A stretch of 64,000 nucleotides of DNA. Source: Gemmobacter sp. Lineage in GTDB: Bacteria > Pseudomonadota > Alphaproteobacteria > Rhodobacterales > Rhodobacteraceae. Of this stretch, positions 22,619 to 31,239 are shown one piece after another. The stretch is taken from positions 1-64,000 of the forward strand of contig NZ_JAUCBS010000005.1 in NCBI RefSeq assembly GCF_034676705.1, written 5' to 3'. Position 1 is the first letter of the stretch; every line of letters begins with the position of its first letter. The position numbers and the translations under genes are program-made. The notes beneath the pieces are model-generated. The model made no database searches and was not told the origin of the DNA. It was given only the letters and a program-made list of their open reading frames with translations.

Positions 22619-23487
22619 TGCGCGGCTCCCTGCGGGCGGATGCGGGTGGACAGGATGGTCTGCCGGGCCTTTTCGCTGTCTTCGGGCGACAGATAGCCCA
22701 GGTGCCAGCCGGGTTCGGTTTCCATGTAGCCGATGCCCTTGCCCTTGACGGTATGGGCGATCAGGCAGGCGGGCCTGTCGCGGGCCTTGTCCGCCTTGAC
22801 GCGGCGCAGGGTCCGGGTCAGCGCCACGATGTCATGGCCATCCACCTCGTGTACCTCCCAGCCGAAGGCGCGCCATTTGTCGGCCAGCGGCTCGATTGCC
22901 ATGATGTCGTCGACCTTGCCATCCAGCTGGTATCCGTTGCGGTCGATGATCGCGATCACGTTCGACAGCCTGTGCGAGGCGGCGGCGATGGCCGCTTCCC
23001 AGACCTGGCCCTCCTGCATCTCGCCATCGCCCAGCAGGACAAAGACGTCGAAGGCCAAATCCTTCATCCGCCCGCCAAGCGCCATGCCGACCCCGTTCGA
23101 CAGCGCATGCCCGATGGAGCCAGAGCTGAAATCCACCCCCGGCACCTTGCGCATGTCCGGGTGGTCGCCCAGCGGGCTGCCAAGGCGGGTGTAGCTGTCC
23201 AGCCATGCGACGGGGAAATAGCCCTTGTCGGCCAGGATCGGGAACAGGCCCACCGCTGCATGGCCCTTGCCCATCAGGAAGCGGTCGCGCAGCGGCCAGG
23301 CCGGATCGTCCGACAGGGACATGACATCGTAATACAGGGCCGAGAAAATCTCGGCGCAGGAAAAGACCGAGGAATAGTGCCCGACCTTGGCAATCTCGAT
23401 CAGGCGGATGGTTTCCAGCCGGACAAAGCGGGCCCGGTCCTCCAGGCGGTCGATCTGGTCGGTCGTCAGGTCGGTGTTCGGCGTCAC
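22615..23487 (-). CDS. Transketolase, N-terminal subunit
   Basis: A 290-residue pyrophosphate-binding half of transketolase. Visible are the family start VGHYSSVFSCAEIFSALYYDVM, KGHAAVGLFPILADKG, GSLGHALS-type SIGHALSNGVGMALG and the ThDP motif GDGEMQEGQVWEAAIAAASHRLSNVIAIIDRN. GTG 23487 is chosen because GGGGAGGGG precedes it; a TTG further upstream would lie almost at the transcription start. It forms a heteromeric enzyme with the C-terminal subunit and transfers two-carbon ketol units between sugar phosphates. The promoter with the regulon palindrome is 43-86 bases upstream. Confidence 0.9.
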   Translation of the reverse strand: MTPNTDLTTDQIDRLEDRARFVRLETIRLIEIAKVGHYSSVFSCAEIFSALYYDVMSLSDDPAWPLRDRFLMGKGHAAVGLFPILADKGYFPVAWLDSYTRLGSPLGDHPDMRKVPGVDFSSGSIGHALSNGVGMALGGRMKDLAFDVFVLLGDGEMQEGQVWEAAIAAASHRLSNVIAIIDRNGYQLDGKVDDIMAIEPLADKWRAFGWEVHEVDGHDIVALTRTLRRVKADKARDRPACLIAHTVKGKGIGYMETEPGWHLGYLSPEDSEKARQTILSTRIRPQGAAQ

Positions 23488-23529
23488 GGTCCCCTCCCCT
23501 GGGATTCGGTGCGGCAAGCAGTGCGGTGC

Positions 23530-23572
23530 ATCCTAGGGCGTGCGCCATCATGCGTCAAGTATCATGCATGAT
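23530..23572 (-). promoter_or_regulatory. Transketolase promoter with ATCATGCATGAT operator (regulon site 3)
   Basis: On the minus strand TTGACG (23553-23558) and TAGGAT (23530-23535) are 17 bases apart, a good sigma-70-type promoter. The perfect palindrome ATCATGCATGAT (23561-23572) abuts the -35 box upstream, extended to TATCATGCATGATA. The same palindrome and the same TTGACG box occur at sites 1 and 2. Confidence 0.7.
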
Positions 23573-23689
23573 ATATGATAATCACAGAGGCCGGGCATGG
23601 CGAAGGATGTCGGTGGCTTGCCCGCCCCTTTACCCGCCCCACCGGGTGGCTATGCTGGGCCTTCGCCCTGACCGCTGCCGGAGTGCTGG

Positions 23690-24607
23690 ATGCGCCGATT
23701 TCTGCCGACCCTGACGGCGCTGCATGCCTTTGACGCGGCGGTGCGCTACCTGAGCTTCAGCCGCGCGGCCGAGGATCTGGGCGTGACCCCCAGCGGCATC
23801 AGCCGCCAGGTGCGCAACCTGGAGGAATTCCTGGGCCTGACCCTGTTCGAACGCGCCGGCCCCCGCGTGGTGCTGACCGAGGCGGGACGGAACTACTACG
23901 AACAGATCTCGCATCTGCTGGACCGGGTCGAGGAAGTGTCGATCGACGCGGTGCGCGGGCGCACGACCAAGGGGCTGCTGCGCATCGCGCTGCCGCCCAC
24001 CATCGGCCTGCGCTGGGGCAGTCAGGAACTGTCGCGCTTTCACCGCGCGCATCCCGACCTGTTGTTCGAGGTCTCGACCTGCGCCAATTCCGCCGACCCC
24101 ACGGCGCTGGATGTGGACGCCGCCGTCCTGCGTGGGGCAGGCAACTGGGCGGGGTGCCGGGTGGATCCGATCATCGCGGAAAACCTGATCGTGGTGGGCG
24201 CCCCGTCGCGCCTGCCGGCCGAAGGCTATCTGTCGCAGGCCGATCTGGCCGGTCAGGTGCTGTTGCAGAACGCCTCGCGGCCCAGCCTGTGGCTGCACTG
24301 GCTGCGGTCGGCGCAGGTGGATTACCGCGGCGTCATTGTGGGGCCGCGGTTCGACCTGACCGAAAGCATCATCCAGGCGGCGATTGCCGGGATGGGGCTG
24401 GCAGTGCTGCCCGACCTGCATGTGCGGTCGGAAATCGCCGCGGGCCGGTTGCGGCAGGCCTTCGCCCAAAGCTGTTCTGCGGGCGAAAGCTATTGCCTGT
24501 GCATTCCCGAGGCGCGGCAAAGCCGGCAAAGCGTGCAGATCCTGCGGCACTGGGTGCTGACGGAACTGCGCCGCCAGCGCCAGCAGGATACGCCGCCCCG
24601 CGCCTAG
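23690..24607 (+). CDS. LysR family transcriptional regulator (GcvA-like)
   Basis: A 305-residue regulator. The N-terminal HTH covers residues about 6-65: LPTLTALHAFDAAVRYLSFSR, AAEDLGVTPSGISRQVRNLEEFLGLTLF. A periplasmic-binding-like effector domain follows (about 95-295), with GLLRIALPPTIGLRW and a GcvA-like AIAGMGLAVLPDLHVRSEIAAGRL. It is transcribed toward the ThDP-enzyme operon and its stop overlaps the stop of the convergent ThDP gene by three bases. It could regulate that amino-acid operon or the transketolase genes diverging from it; the sequence does not settle which. Confidence 0.9.
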   Translation: MRRFLPTLTALHAFDAAVRYLSFSRAAEDLGVTPSGISRQVRNLEEFLGLTLFERAGPRVVLTEAGRNYYEQISHLLDRVEEVSIDAVRGRTTKGLLRIALPPTIGLRWGSQELSRFHRAHPDLLFEVSTCANSADPTALDVDAAVLRGAGNWAGCRVDPIIAENLIVVGAPSRLPAEGYLSQADLAGQVLLQNASRPSLWLHWLRSAQVDYRGVIVGPRFDLTESIIQAAIAGMGLAVLPDLHVRSEIAAGRLRQAFAQSCSAGESYCLCIPEARQSRQSVQILRHWVLTELRRQRQQDTPPRA

Positions 24608-26355
24608 AAATAGGCGTGATCGGCGGTTTCGGCCCGTGTCGGGTCGATCCCGCGCTTGCGCAGCCACGAATAGACCGGCGGCACGCGGTCGGCCAGCGAT
24701 TCAACCTGTACGTCGATGAAGCAGGGGCCGGATGTGTGTTCGAACGCCGCCCACAGCGCGGCGTCCAGTTCCGGCCCGGTTTTCGCCCGCCAGGCCTTCA
24801 TGCCAAAGGCTTCGGCAATCGCCTTGCCATCGGGCGGCAGGAAATCCACGCCAAAGCACTGGTTGTGCCCTTTCAGCCGGTGCAGGCCCTTGATCCAGCC
24901 GAAGGTGCCGTTGTTGAACAGGATCAGGATGGCCGGCACGTTCAGCCGCACCAGGGTTTCCAGTTCGCCCACCGTCATGCCAAAGGATCCGTCGCCGAAC
25001 AGGCCGATGGGGCGTTTCGTGGCATCGGCCCGCCAGGCCCCGACGGTTGCCGGCAGCGCCGATCCCAGCCCGCCAAAGGCGCGCGGAATGGCAAAGCGGG
25101 TCGCGCGGTCGTTGATGCGCAGGAAGCGGGTCATGTAGGGCGTGGGCGTGCCGGCATCGGAATAGATCAGCGCCGGCTGACCCGACCGTTCCAGCGCCCG
25201 GTTGAACGCGCGCACCGTCCGTTCGGGCCGCAGCGGCACCCGCTCGTCGGCCAGCCAGGGTTCCGCGCTGTGCCAGAAATCGGCGCGATGGTCGTTCAGC
25301 GCCTGCACCCAGGGTTCGTGCCGGGTGCCGTCGATGCCGGTGTCCATCGCCAGCAGATCGTGGAACACCAGTTTCGCATCGCCCAGCACCGACAGCAGGT
25401 TTTCATAGTTGTTCGCCATCACTTCGGGCGAAATGTCGATCTGCGCCACCCGGCGGTTCAGGGTGATCTGGGGAAAGGTCCAGCCGATGGTGACCACCGA
25501 CCCGATGCGCGAGCCGACAAAGATCGCCAGATCCGATTGTTCCAGCGCCCAGTTGGCATGGGGGTGATAGCCGTTGTCGCCAATGACCCCGATGGCCAGG
25601 CGGTGATCGTCGGAGATCGAGCCTTGGCCGGTCATCGTGGTGCAGATCGGGATGTTATGTGCCTCGGCAAAGCGGGTGATGGCATCGCCGGCGTCGGCCC
25701 GGCTGGCCCCGCCGCCGGCCACGATCAGCGGGCGTTCGGCCTGGCGGATCAGCTCGACCAGCCGGTCCAGCCGGTGCTGTTCGGCGCGCGGCGGATAGGC
25801 GGGGAAGGTGGCGCATTCGGTTTCGGCATGCAGGGATATGGTCGCCGGGTCCACCTCGGCCATCAGCATGTCTTCGGGGATTTGCAGATGCACCGCCCCC
25901 GGCTTGCCCGAACAGGCCACGCGGAACGCGCGGCGGATGATCTCTGGCAGCTTCTGCGCCGATTTCACCTGCACCGACATCTTGGTCACCGGCTCGAACA
26001 GCTTGGCGCAGTCAAGCTCGGTCAGCACGCCGCGGCCTTCGCCCGGCAGGGGAATGTCGATGGTCAGCAGGATGACCGGCACCGAAGATCCGTTGGATTC
26101 CGCCACCGGCGGCAGCGAATACATCGCCCCCGCGCCCGAGGGGCATTCGAACACGCCGGGACGGTTGGTGAAGCGGCCATAGGCATCGGCCATATAGCCG
26201 GCAGAGCGTTCGTCGCGCGCCATGACATGGCGGATTTCGCCTTCGCGCTGTGCCAGCGCCTCGTAGAACGGCACGTTGGTATCGCCGGGAACGCCGAATA
26301 CCGTATCCACGCCATAGCGGATCAGCATTTCGACAAGAACATCTGCGCCTAGCAT
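24604..26355 (-). CDS. Thiamine diphosphate-dependent enzyme (acetolactate synthase/benzoylformate decarboxylase-like)
   Basis: A 583-residue three-domain ThDP enzyme. The N-terminal domain has YGVDTVFGVPGDTNVPFYEAL and the catalytic-type Glu in ARDERSAGYMADAYGR. The middle domain has PLIVAGGGASRADAGDAI. The C-terminal domain has GLFGDGSFGMTVGELETLVRLNVPAILILFNNGTFGW (GDG...NN). It is the last gene of the operon with the amino acid transporter, racemase-like and DadA-like genes. The logical role is decarboxylation or ligation of the 2-oxo acid made by the DadA-like enzyme. A true acetolactate synthase is less likely because no small regulatory subunit accompanies it. Confidence 0.88.
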   Translation of the reverse strand: MLGADVLVEMLIRYGVDTVFGVPGDTNVPFYEALAQREGEIRHVMARDERSAGYMADAYGRFTNRPGVFECPSGAGAMYSLPPVAESNGSSVPVILLTIDIPLPGEGRGVLTELDCAKLFEPVTKMSVQVKSAQKLPEIIRRAFRVACSGKPGAVHLQIPEDMLMAEVDPATISLHAETECATFPAYPPRAEQHRLDRLVELIRQAERPLIVAGGGASRADAGDAITRFAEAHNIPICTTMTGQGSISDDHRLAIGVIGDNGYHPHANWALEQSDLAIFVGSRIGSVVTIGWTFPQITLNRRVAQIDISPEVMANNYENLLSVLGDAKLVFHDLLAMDTGIDGTRHEPWVQALNDHRADFWHSAEPWLADERVPLRPERTVRAFNRALERSGQPALIYSDAGTPTPYMTRFLRINDRATRFAIPRAFGGLGSALPATVGAWRADATKRPIGLFGDGSFGMTVGELETLVRLNVPAILILFNNGTFGWIKGLHRLKGHNQCFGVDFLPPDGKAIAEAFGMKAWRAKTGPELDAALWAAFEHTSGPCFIDVQVESLADRVPPVYSWLRKRGIDPTRAETADHAYF

Positions 26356-26432
26356 CGGGGGGCCTTTCGTTCGGGCAGCACCGGGCAACCCGCTGAACGC
26401 GGGGGGCCGGCGGGGTTTGGGGAGATGGGTCT

Positions 26433-27698
26433 TCAGAACCGCCCGGGGGCGAAGGGGGCGGGGTCGATGGGGGGGGCGCGGCCGGCCAGCAAGGCGGCGA
26501 CGATGGCGGCGGTCTTGGGGCCAGAGGCAAGGCCGACATGGCCGTGGCCGAACGCATAGATCACATCCGCCGACCGCCGGGCGCGGCCGATCACCGGCAG
26601 GCCGTCGGGGGTGGATGGCCGGTTGCCCTGCCAGCGCGTCACCGGCGCGGTGCGGGGCAGGCCGGGCCAGGCCTGATGCAGATGGCGCAGCAGGATGTCG
26701 GCGCGGTTCCAGTTCGGCGGCGCATCGGCGGATGACAGTTCGACCTGCCCCGAGGCGCGCAGCCCCTCGTCCAGCCAGGTGTTGGCCATCATGCCGTCCG
26801 ATGGCATCACGGGGCGGGTGCAGGCGGCCGGGCGGGTGGGGGTGGCCAGCTGCACATGATAGCCACGCTCTGCCTCCATGGGGATGGCGTCGCCCAGCGA
26901 CCGCGCCAGCGCGCCCGACCCCATGCCCGCCGTGATCACGGCGCGGTCGCAGGCGATCAGGCCGGTGTCGGTTTCCACCCCTTGCAGCCGGCCATTGGCC
27001 ATGCGCAGGCCGGTCACCCGGGCGCCGACCATCTGCGCGCCGCGGGCCTGGGCATAGCGCGCCAGCGCCGCCACGTAGCGGCCCGGCGATGTGCAATGCG
27101 CGCCCGACCCCAGCAGGATGCCAAAGCGATAGCGCGGGTTCAGCGCCGGTTCGCAGGCGGCCAGCGCGTCGCCCTCCAGCTCTTGCCAGCTTACCCCGTT
27201 GTCGCGCCGCAACTGCCAGGCCAACCCCGCCGCGTCAAAATCCGCGCGCGAGGGGAAGGCATACAGCAACCCGTCGCGCCGGATCATCTGCGGCACGCCG
27301 GCACGGTCGGCCAGCGCAAGGTGGCGGTCCGGGCCATCGTGCAGCAGTTGCGACAGGATGCCGGCGGTGCGGCGCACCCGCGCCGTGGTAAATCCGGCCA
27401 GCAGGAACCGCAGCAGCCATGGCGCCAGCCGGGGCAGGCTGCGCCAGTCGATGGTCAGCGGCCCGTCACGGTCCAACAGATAGCCCGGCACCTTGCGCCA
27501 CAGCCCCGGCATGGACATGGGAATGATCGAGGCCGGGCTGATGAACGCGCCGTTGCCATGGCTGGCCGCCTGTTCCCCCCCGGGCGGGCCGGGGTCGATC
27601 AGCGTCACGCGGTGGCCGTCGTCCAGCAAGGCGATCGCCGTGCAGACCCCGACGATGCCGGCGCCGATGACGGCGACATGAGTTGCGGGCGAAGTCAT
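26433..27698 (-). CDS. FAD-dependent oxidoreductase, D-amino acid dehydrogenase (DadA)-like
   Basis: A 421-residue DAO-fold flavoenzyme. The N-terminus HVAVIGAGIVGVCTAIALLDDGHRVTLID is the FAD dinucleotide motif. HGNGAFISPASIIPMSMPGLW is the conserved DadA segment and WQGNRPSTPDGLPVIGRA lies near the C-terminus. DadA enzymes oxidise D-amino acids to 2-oxo acids and ammonia, passing electrons to quinones. ATG 27698 lies 11 bases after the racemase-like gene's stop. Next to an epimerase-type enzyme, it probably oxidises the epimerised amino acid. Confidence 0.88.
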   Translation of the reverse strand: MTSPATHVAVIGAGIVGVCTAIALLDDGHRVTLIDPGPPGGEQAASHGNGAFISPASIIPMSMPGLWRKVPGYLLDRDGPLTIDWRSLPRLAPWLLRFLLAGFTTARVRRTAGILSQLLHDGPDRHLALADRAGVPQMIRRDGLLYAFPSRADFDAAGLAWQLRRDNGVSWQELEGDALAACEPALNPRYRFGILLGSGAHCTSPGRYVAALARYAQARGAQMVGARVTGLRMANGRLQGVETDTGLIACDRAVITAGMGSGALARSLGDAIPMEAERGYHVQLATPTRPAACTRPVMPSDGMMANTWLDEGLRASGQVELSSADAPPNWNRADILLRHLHQAWPGLPRTAPVTRWQGNRPSTPDGLPVIGRARRSADVIYAFGHGHVGLASGPKTAAIVAALLAGRAPPIDPAPFAPGRF

Positions 27699-27709
27699 GA
27701 TCTTGTTCC

Positions 27710-28831
27710 TCAGGCTTCGGCCAGGATCCGGGCGTTTTCGCGCAGCGAGGCATCGGTAACCTCGATCCCCAGCCCCGGCGCGGTCGGCACGATCACATGG
27801 CCATCGCGGTTCTCGATCTTGTCGACCAGCACATCCTCGATCAGGACGTGATGCGGCATGTAGAATTCGCAGCCCAGCGAAATCCCGGGCGTGGCCGCGA
27901 TGAACTGGGTTCCCGCCGCCAGCGCCACGCCGCCTTCCCACAGGGTGCCGCCATAGCCGGGGATCCGGGCGGTATCGGCAATGGCCATCAGACCCTGCGC
28001 CTTCAGGATCCCGCCGGCCTTCATCAGCTTGACCGAAATGGCATCCGCTGCGCCCAGCCGGATGACCTCCATCAGGTCGCCGGCGTCAAAGCAGCTTTCA
28101 TCGGCCAGGATCGGCGTATCCAGCGCTTGCGCGAAAGATGCCATGGCCGCCATCGCATCGCGCGGAACCGGCTGTTCGATGAAGGTGGGGCGGAACCGAT
28201 CCACATCGCGCAGCACCGAAATGGCGCCAAAGGGTTGCAGGGCCTGGTTGTAATCCAGCCGCAGGTCGATGCTGTCGCCAAAGGCATCGCGCATCGCCTC
28301 CAGATGGGCCATGTCCTCGGCATGAGGTTTCACGCCGGTCTTGACCTTGAAGATGCGGTTGCCCTTGGGCACCATGGCGTGCATCCGGCCCATGTCGGCG
28401 GCAAAATCCGGATCGGCGATGGAAAACGACAGCGGGATCCGGTCGCGCACCCGGCCGCCCAGCAGGTCGGCCACCGACAGGCCGGTCAGCTTGCCCAAGA
28501 TGTCGAACATCGCGGTTTCGGCGGCCAGCTTCGCCTCGCCATGGCCGACAAGGGCGCGGTCCATGGCCATGGTCAGCTTGCGGATTTCGCGCACCGGGGC
28601 GCCGATGATCAGCGGGCGCAGGTAAATGTCCAGCGCGGCGAATGCCGCCTCGGCGGTGCCGGTGAACACCTCCCAAGGCGCGGCCTCGCCCCAGCCGGTG
28701 ACGCCTGATGTGGAGGTGAGTTCGAGCAGCACGCGCTTGACCGTGCCCTTGACGTTGCCCACCCCTTGCAGGCGTGCCATCGCGATGGGGCTTTCCAGCA
28801 GAAAGACCCGCAGGCGTTCGATACGTTCCAT
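27710..28831 (-). CDS. Enolase-superfamily enzyme, muconate lactonizing subgroup (probable amino acid racemase/epimerase)
   Basis: A 373-residue enolase-superfamily protein. The MLE-subgroup bases are both present: K162 and K164 in FKVKTG on the second barrel strand and the opposing lysine in ISVKLMKAGG. Metal ligands are LRLDYNQ, FIEQPVPR and LADESC. Lysines on both faces permit 1,1-proton transfer, as in dipeptide epimerases, N-acyl amino acid racemases and proline-betaine epimerases, as well as cycloisomerisation. Placed between a polar amino acid transporter and a D-amino acid dehydrogenase, epimerisation of the imported amino acid is the likeliest job. The exact substrate is not readable. 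Confidence 0.85.
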   Translation of the reverse strand: MERIERLRVFLLESPIAMARLQGVGNVKGTVKRVLLELTSTSGVTGWGEAAPWEVFTGTAEAAFAALDIYLRPLIIGAPVREIRKLTMAMDRALVGHGEAKLAAETAMFDILGKLTGLSVADLLGGRVRDRIPLSFSIADPDFAADMGRMHAMVPKGNRIFKVKTGVKPHAEDMAHLEAMRDAFGDSIDLRLDYNQALQPFGAISVLRDVDRFRPTFIEQPVPRDAMAAMASFAQALDTPILADESCFDAGDLMEVIRLGAADAISVKLMKAGGILKAQGLMAIADTARIPGYGGTLWEGGVALAAGTQFIAATPGISLGCEFYMPHHVLIEDVLVDKIENRDGHVIVPTAPGLGIEVTDASLRENARILAEA

Positions 28832-28843
28832 GATTGTCCGGTC

Positions 28844-29623
28844 CTATCTGGCAGGCGTGCCCTTGTGGAAATGGCTGAGAAAGGCGCGCGTCGCCTCGGC
28901 CTGCGGGCTGTCGATGGTGGCGCGGGCGGGGCCATCCTCGACCACATAGCCATCGCGCATGAAGACCACGCGGTCGGCCACATCGCGGGCAAAGGCGATT
29001 TCATGGGTGACGATCACCATGGTCATACCATCGGCCGCGAGTTTCTGTATGGTGGCCAGCACCTCGCCCACCAGTTCGGGGTCCAGCGCCGATGTCGCCT
29101 CGTCGAACAGCATCACCTCGGGTTCCATCGCCAGGGCGCGGGCGATGGCGACGCGCTGTTTCTGGCCGCCCGACAGGGCATCGGGCATCTGATGCGCCTT
29201 TTCCGCCAGCCCGACCTTTTCGATCTGCGCCATCGCCATGTCGCGCGCCATCGCCTTGGGCAGCTTGCGGACGTGGACCGGCGCCTCCATGACGTTTTGC
29301 AGCACGGTCATGTGCGGGAACAGGTTGAACTGCTGGAACACCATGCCGGTGCGGGCGCGGAACGCCGCCTGATCACGCACCGAGGGCAGCGCCTTGCGCG
29401 CGGCAAAGTCGAAATGGCGGTCGCCCACCCGGATCGACCCGGCATCGGGAATGGTCAGCAGGTTGATGCAGCGCAGCAGCGTGGACTTGCCCGATCCCGA
29501 CGGCCCGATCAGCGATACGACGCCGCCCTGGGCCACGGAAAAGTTGATGTCATGCAGCACGGCGACCTTGCCAAAGCTCTTGCGCAGGCCGCGCACCTCG
29601 ATCTTGGCATCCGGGGCGGTCAT
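28844..29623 (-). CDS. Polar amino acid ABC transporter ATP-binding protein
   Basis: A 259-residue ATPase of the GlnQ/HisP type. Walker A is GPSGSGKST, the signature LSGGQKQRVAIARALAMEPEVMLFDEATSALDPE includes Walker B, and VTHEIAFARDVADRVVFM is the H-loop region. ARTGMVFQQFNLFPHMTVLQN is the Q-loop stretch that defines amino acid importers. The start ATG 29623 overlaps the permease stop (TGATG); a GTG just before it is in frame. It powers the single permease upstream. Confidence 0.93.
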   Translation of the reverse strand: MTAPDAKIEVRGLRKSFGKVAVLHDINFSVAQGGVVSLIGPSGSGKSTLLRCINLLTIPDAGSIRVGDRHFDFAARKALPSVRDQAAFRARTGMVFQQFNLFPHMTVLQNVMEAPVHVRKLPKAMARDMAMAQIEKVGLAEKAHQMPDALSGGQKQRVAIARALAMEPEVMLFDEATSALDPELVGEVLATIQKLAADGMTMVIVTHEIAFARDVADRVVFMRDGYVVEDGPARATIDSPQAEATRAFLSHFHKGTPAR

Positions 29624-30282
29624 CACAGGGCTCCGAACTTGCGTTCGCGGCGGCGCACATACAGCGTCAGCGGGAACAGGATCACGAAATAGGCGACGGC
29701 CACGGCGGTATAGGTTTCCAGCGGGCGAAAGCTGTCATGCGCGGCCATCTGGCCCTGATAGACCAGATCGGGCACCGCCAGCACCGACACCAGCGAGGTG
29801 TTCTTGAATTGCAGGATCGACTGGTTCATCAGCGCGGGCACCATGCGGCGCATGGCCTGCGGCAGGATGATGCGCCGCATCGTCAGCGCTGGGGTCATGC
29901 CAAGGGCTGCCCCCGCCTCGGACTGGCCACGGTCGATCGACACGATGCCGCCGCGGATGATTTCGGCGTAGAACGCGCCGCCATAGCACGACAGCGCGAT
30001 CAGCGCGGCCGCCGGGGCGCTAAGTTCGATGCCCATCACGATGGGCAGCGCATAGTAGCACCAGATCAGCTGCACCAGGATCGGGGTGCAGCGGAACACC
30101 TCGATGAAGGCCAGCGCAAAGCCGCGCAGGGCGCGCCAGCGCGACAGCAGCGCCAGCGCCGCGATCAGGCCCACCGCCATGCCGCCGATCACGATGGCGA
30201 TGGTGAAGGCGACCGTCAGCTTCATCCCGTCCAGAAACAGCCAGCGGTATTGCCACAGGATAGAAAAATCCCAGTCGTACAT
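29623..30282 (-). CDS. Polar amino acid ABC transporter permease
   Basis: A 219-residue membrane protein of the HisMQ/GlnP type with about five helices, starting WLFLDGMKLTVAFTIAIVIGGMAVG. The EAA loop is EAGAALGMTPALTMRRIILPQAMRRMVPALMNQSI, the docking site for the ATPase. Only one permease gene is present, so the channel is probably a homodimer as in the glutamine system. A hairpin lies between it and the binding-protein gene. Confidence 0.92.
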   Translation of the reverse strand: MYDWDFSILWQYRWLFLDGMKLTVAFTIAIVIGGMAVGLIAALALLSRWRALRGFALAFIEVFRCTPILVQLIWCYYALPIVMGIELSAPAAALIALSCYGGAFYAEIIRGGIVSIDRGQSEAGAALGMTPALTMRRIILPQAMRRMVPALMNQSILQFKNTSLVSVLAVPDLVYQGQMAAHDSFRPLETYTAVAVAYFVILFPLTLYVRRRERKFGAL

Positions 30283-30308
30283 GTGTCCTCCCGAGGCTTG
30301 GTCGGTGG

Positions 30309-30330
30309 GCGGCCCCGGTGACGGGGCCGC
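30309..30330 (-). terminator. Hairpin between the amino acid binding-protein and permease genes
   Basis: GCGGCCCCG (30309-30317) and CGGGGCCGC (30322-30330) form a nine-base stem with a GTGA loop, eight bases after the binding-protein stop. It probably sets the excess of binding protein over permease. Confidence 0.55.
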
Positions 30331-30338
30331 GTGCCGCC

Positions 30339-31172
30339 TCAGATGTCAAAGCCTTCGGGGAAATCGGCCTGCGTCACCCCGACCAGCGCCATGTTAGAGA
30401 TCACGGCGTTGCGGATGAAGCCGTTGTCGCGGTGCGTGGTGATCCAGCCATCGACGAATTCGCGCCACGACCCGTCATCCTCGCGCCGGAAGCCGGCGTT
30501 GGAGGTGGTGAAATCCACCGGGCTGGGCAGCACCAGCTTGCCGATGCCGGGGTTCTTGGCCCGCAAGGTCAGTGCAAGCACCAGCACCAGGCATTGCGCA
30601 TCGACGCGGCCGGCTTGCAACGCGGCGGTGGCATCGCTTTGGGTTTTCAGGCGCGTCACCTGCGCCTTGGGCGCATGGCGGCCGACGGCGGCATCGTGCG
30701 ACGACCCGGCATCCACCGCAATGCGCATCTTGTCATTGTCGAAATCGGCCCAGGTGCTGCCGGCGACACCATCCTTGACGATCAGGCTGAACGAGTTCTT
30801 GAACACCGGCCCCGAAAAGTCGATGACCTTCTGGCGTTCCGGCGTGGGGTTCAGGCCGAAGAACACGTCGATCTTGTTCGCCTGCAGATCCAGCACCGAG
30901 TTGCCCCAGGTGGTTTCGTTGATCGACAGCTTCAGGCCCAGGTCGTTCGCCAGCTTGGTGCAGATGTCGATGTAGAAGCCGCGCCAGACGCCATCGGTCA
31001 GGCTTTTCTGGTAATAGGGCGCGCCATCCGGGATGCCGCCAATCCGCAGCACGCCCGAGGCTTTCACCCGCTCCAGCGACGACTCGGCGGCAACGGCCAT
31101 GCGCGGGGCCATGCCCATGGCGGCGCTGGCAAGGCCAGCACCAAGCAACATGTTGAAGTTTCTGCGTTTCAT
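30339..31172 (-). CDS. Amino acid ABC transporter substrate-binding protein (family 3)
   Basis: A 277-residue periplasmic protein. The signal peptide covers residues 1-29 (KRRNFNMLLGAGLASAAMG, a possible Tat-type RRxF start, ending AVAA). The mature part shows family-3 features: VLRIGGIPDGAPYYQ, GFYIDICTKLANDLGL, DVFFGLNPTPERQKVIDFSGP. MRIAVDAGSSHDAAV is the second-lobe loop. ATG 31172 follows GAGGA. It begins the operon that runs to 24604. The ligand is probably a polar or modified amino acid. Confidence 0.92.
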   Translation of the reverse strand: MKRRNFNMLLGAGLASAAMGMAPRMAVAAESSLERVKASGVLRIGGIPDGAPYYQKSLTDGVWRGFYIDICTKLANDLGLKLSINETTWGNSVLDLQANKIDVFFGLNPTPERQKVIDFSGPVFKNSFSLIVKDGVAGSTWADFDNDKMRIAVDAGSSHDAAVGRHAPKAQVTRLKTQSDATAALQAGRVDAQCLVLVLALTLRAKNPGIGKLVLPSPVDFTTSNAGFRREDDGSWREFVDGWITTHRDNGFIRNAVISNMALVGVTQADFPEGFDI

Positions 31173-31239
31173 GGTTGGTCAATCCTCGCTGTTGTCGATT
31201 GTTGTCGTTTTGTGGCGCCATCATGTCGCAGCTGTAACC

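Noticed and set aside
21638..23487. Pyruvate dehydrogenase E1 or deoxyxylulose-phosphate synthase split in two genes
   Set aside because: The motifs GHYSSVFSCAEI, KGHAAVGLF and the GDGEMQEGQVWEA stretch are specific for transketolase, and no E2/E3 genes are present.
24604..26355. Biosynthetic acetolactate synthase large subunit
   Set aside because: No small regulatory subunit or other branched-chain synthesis gene is adjacent; the operon is an amino acid uptake and oxidation unit.
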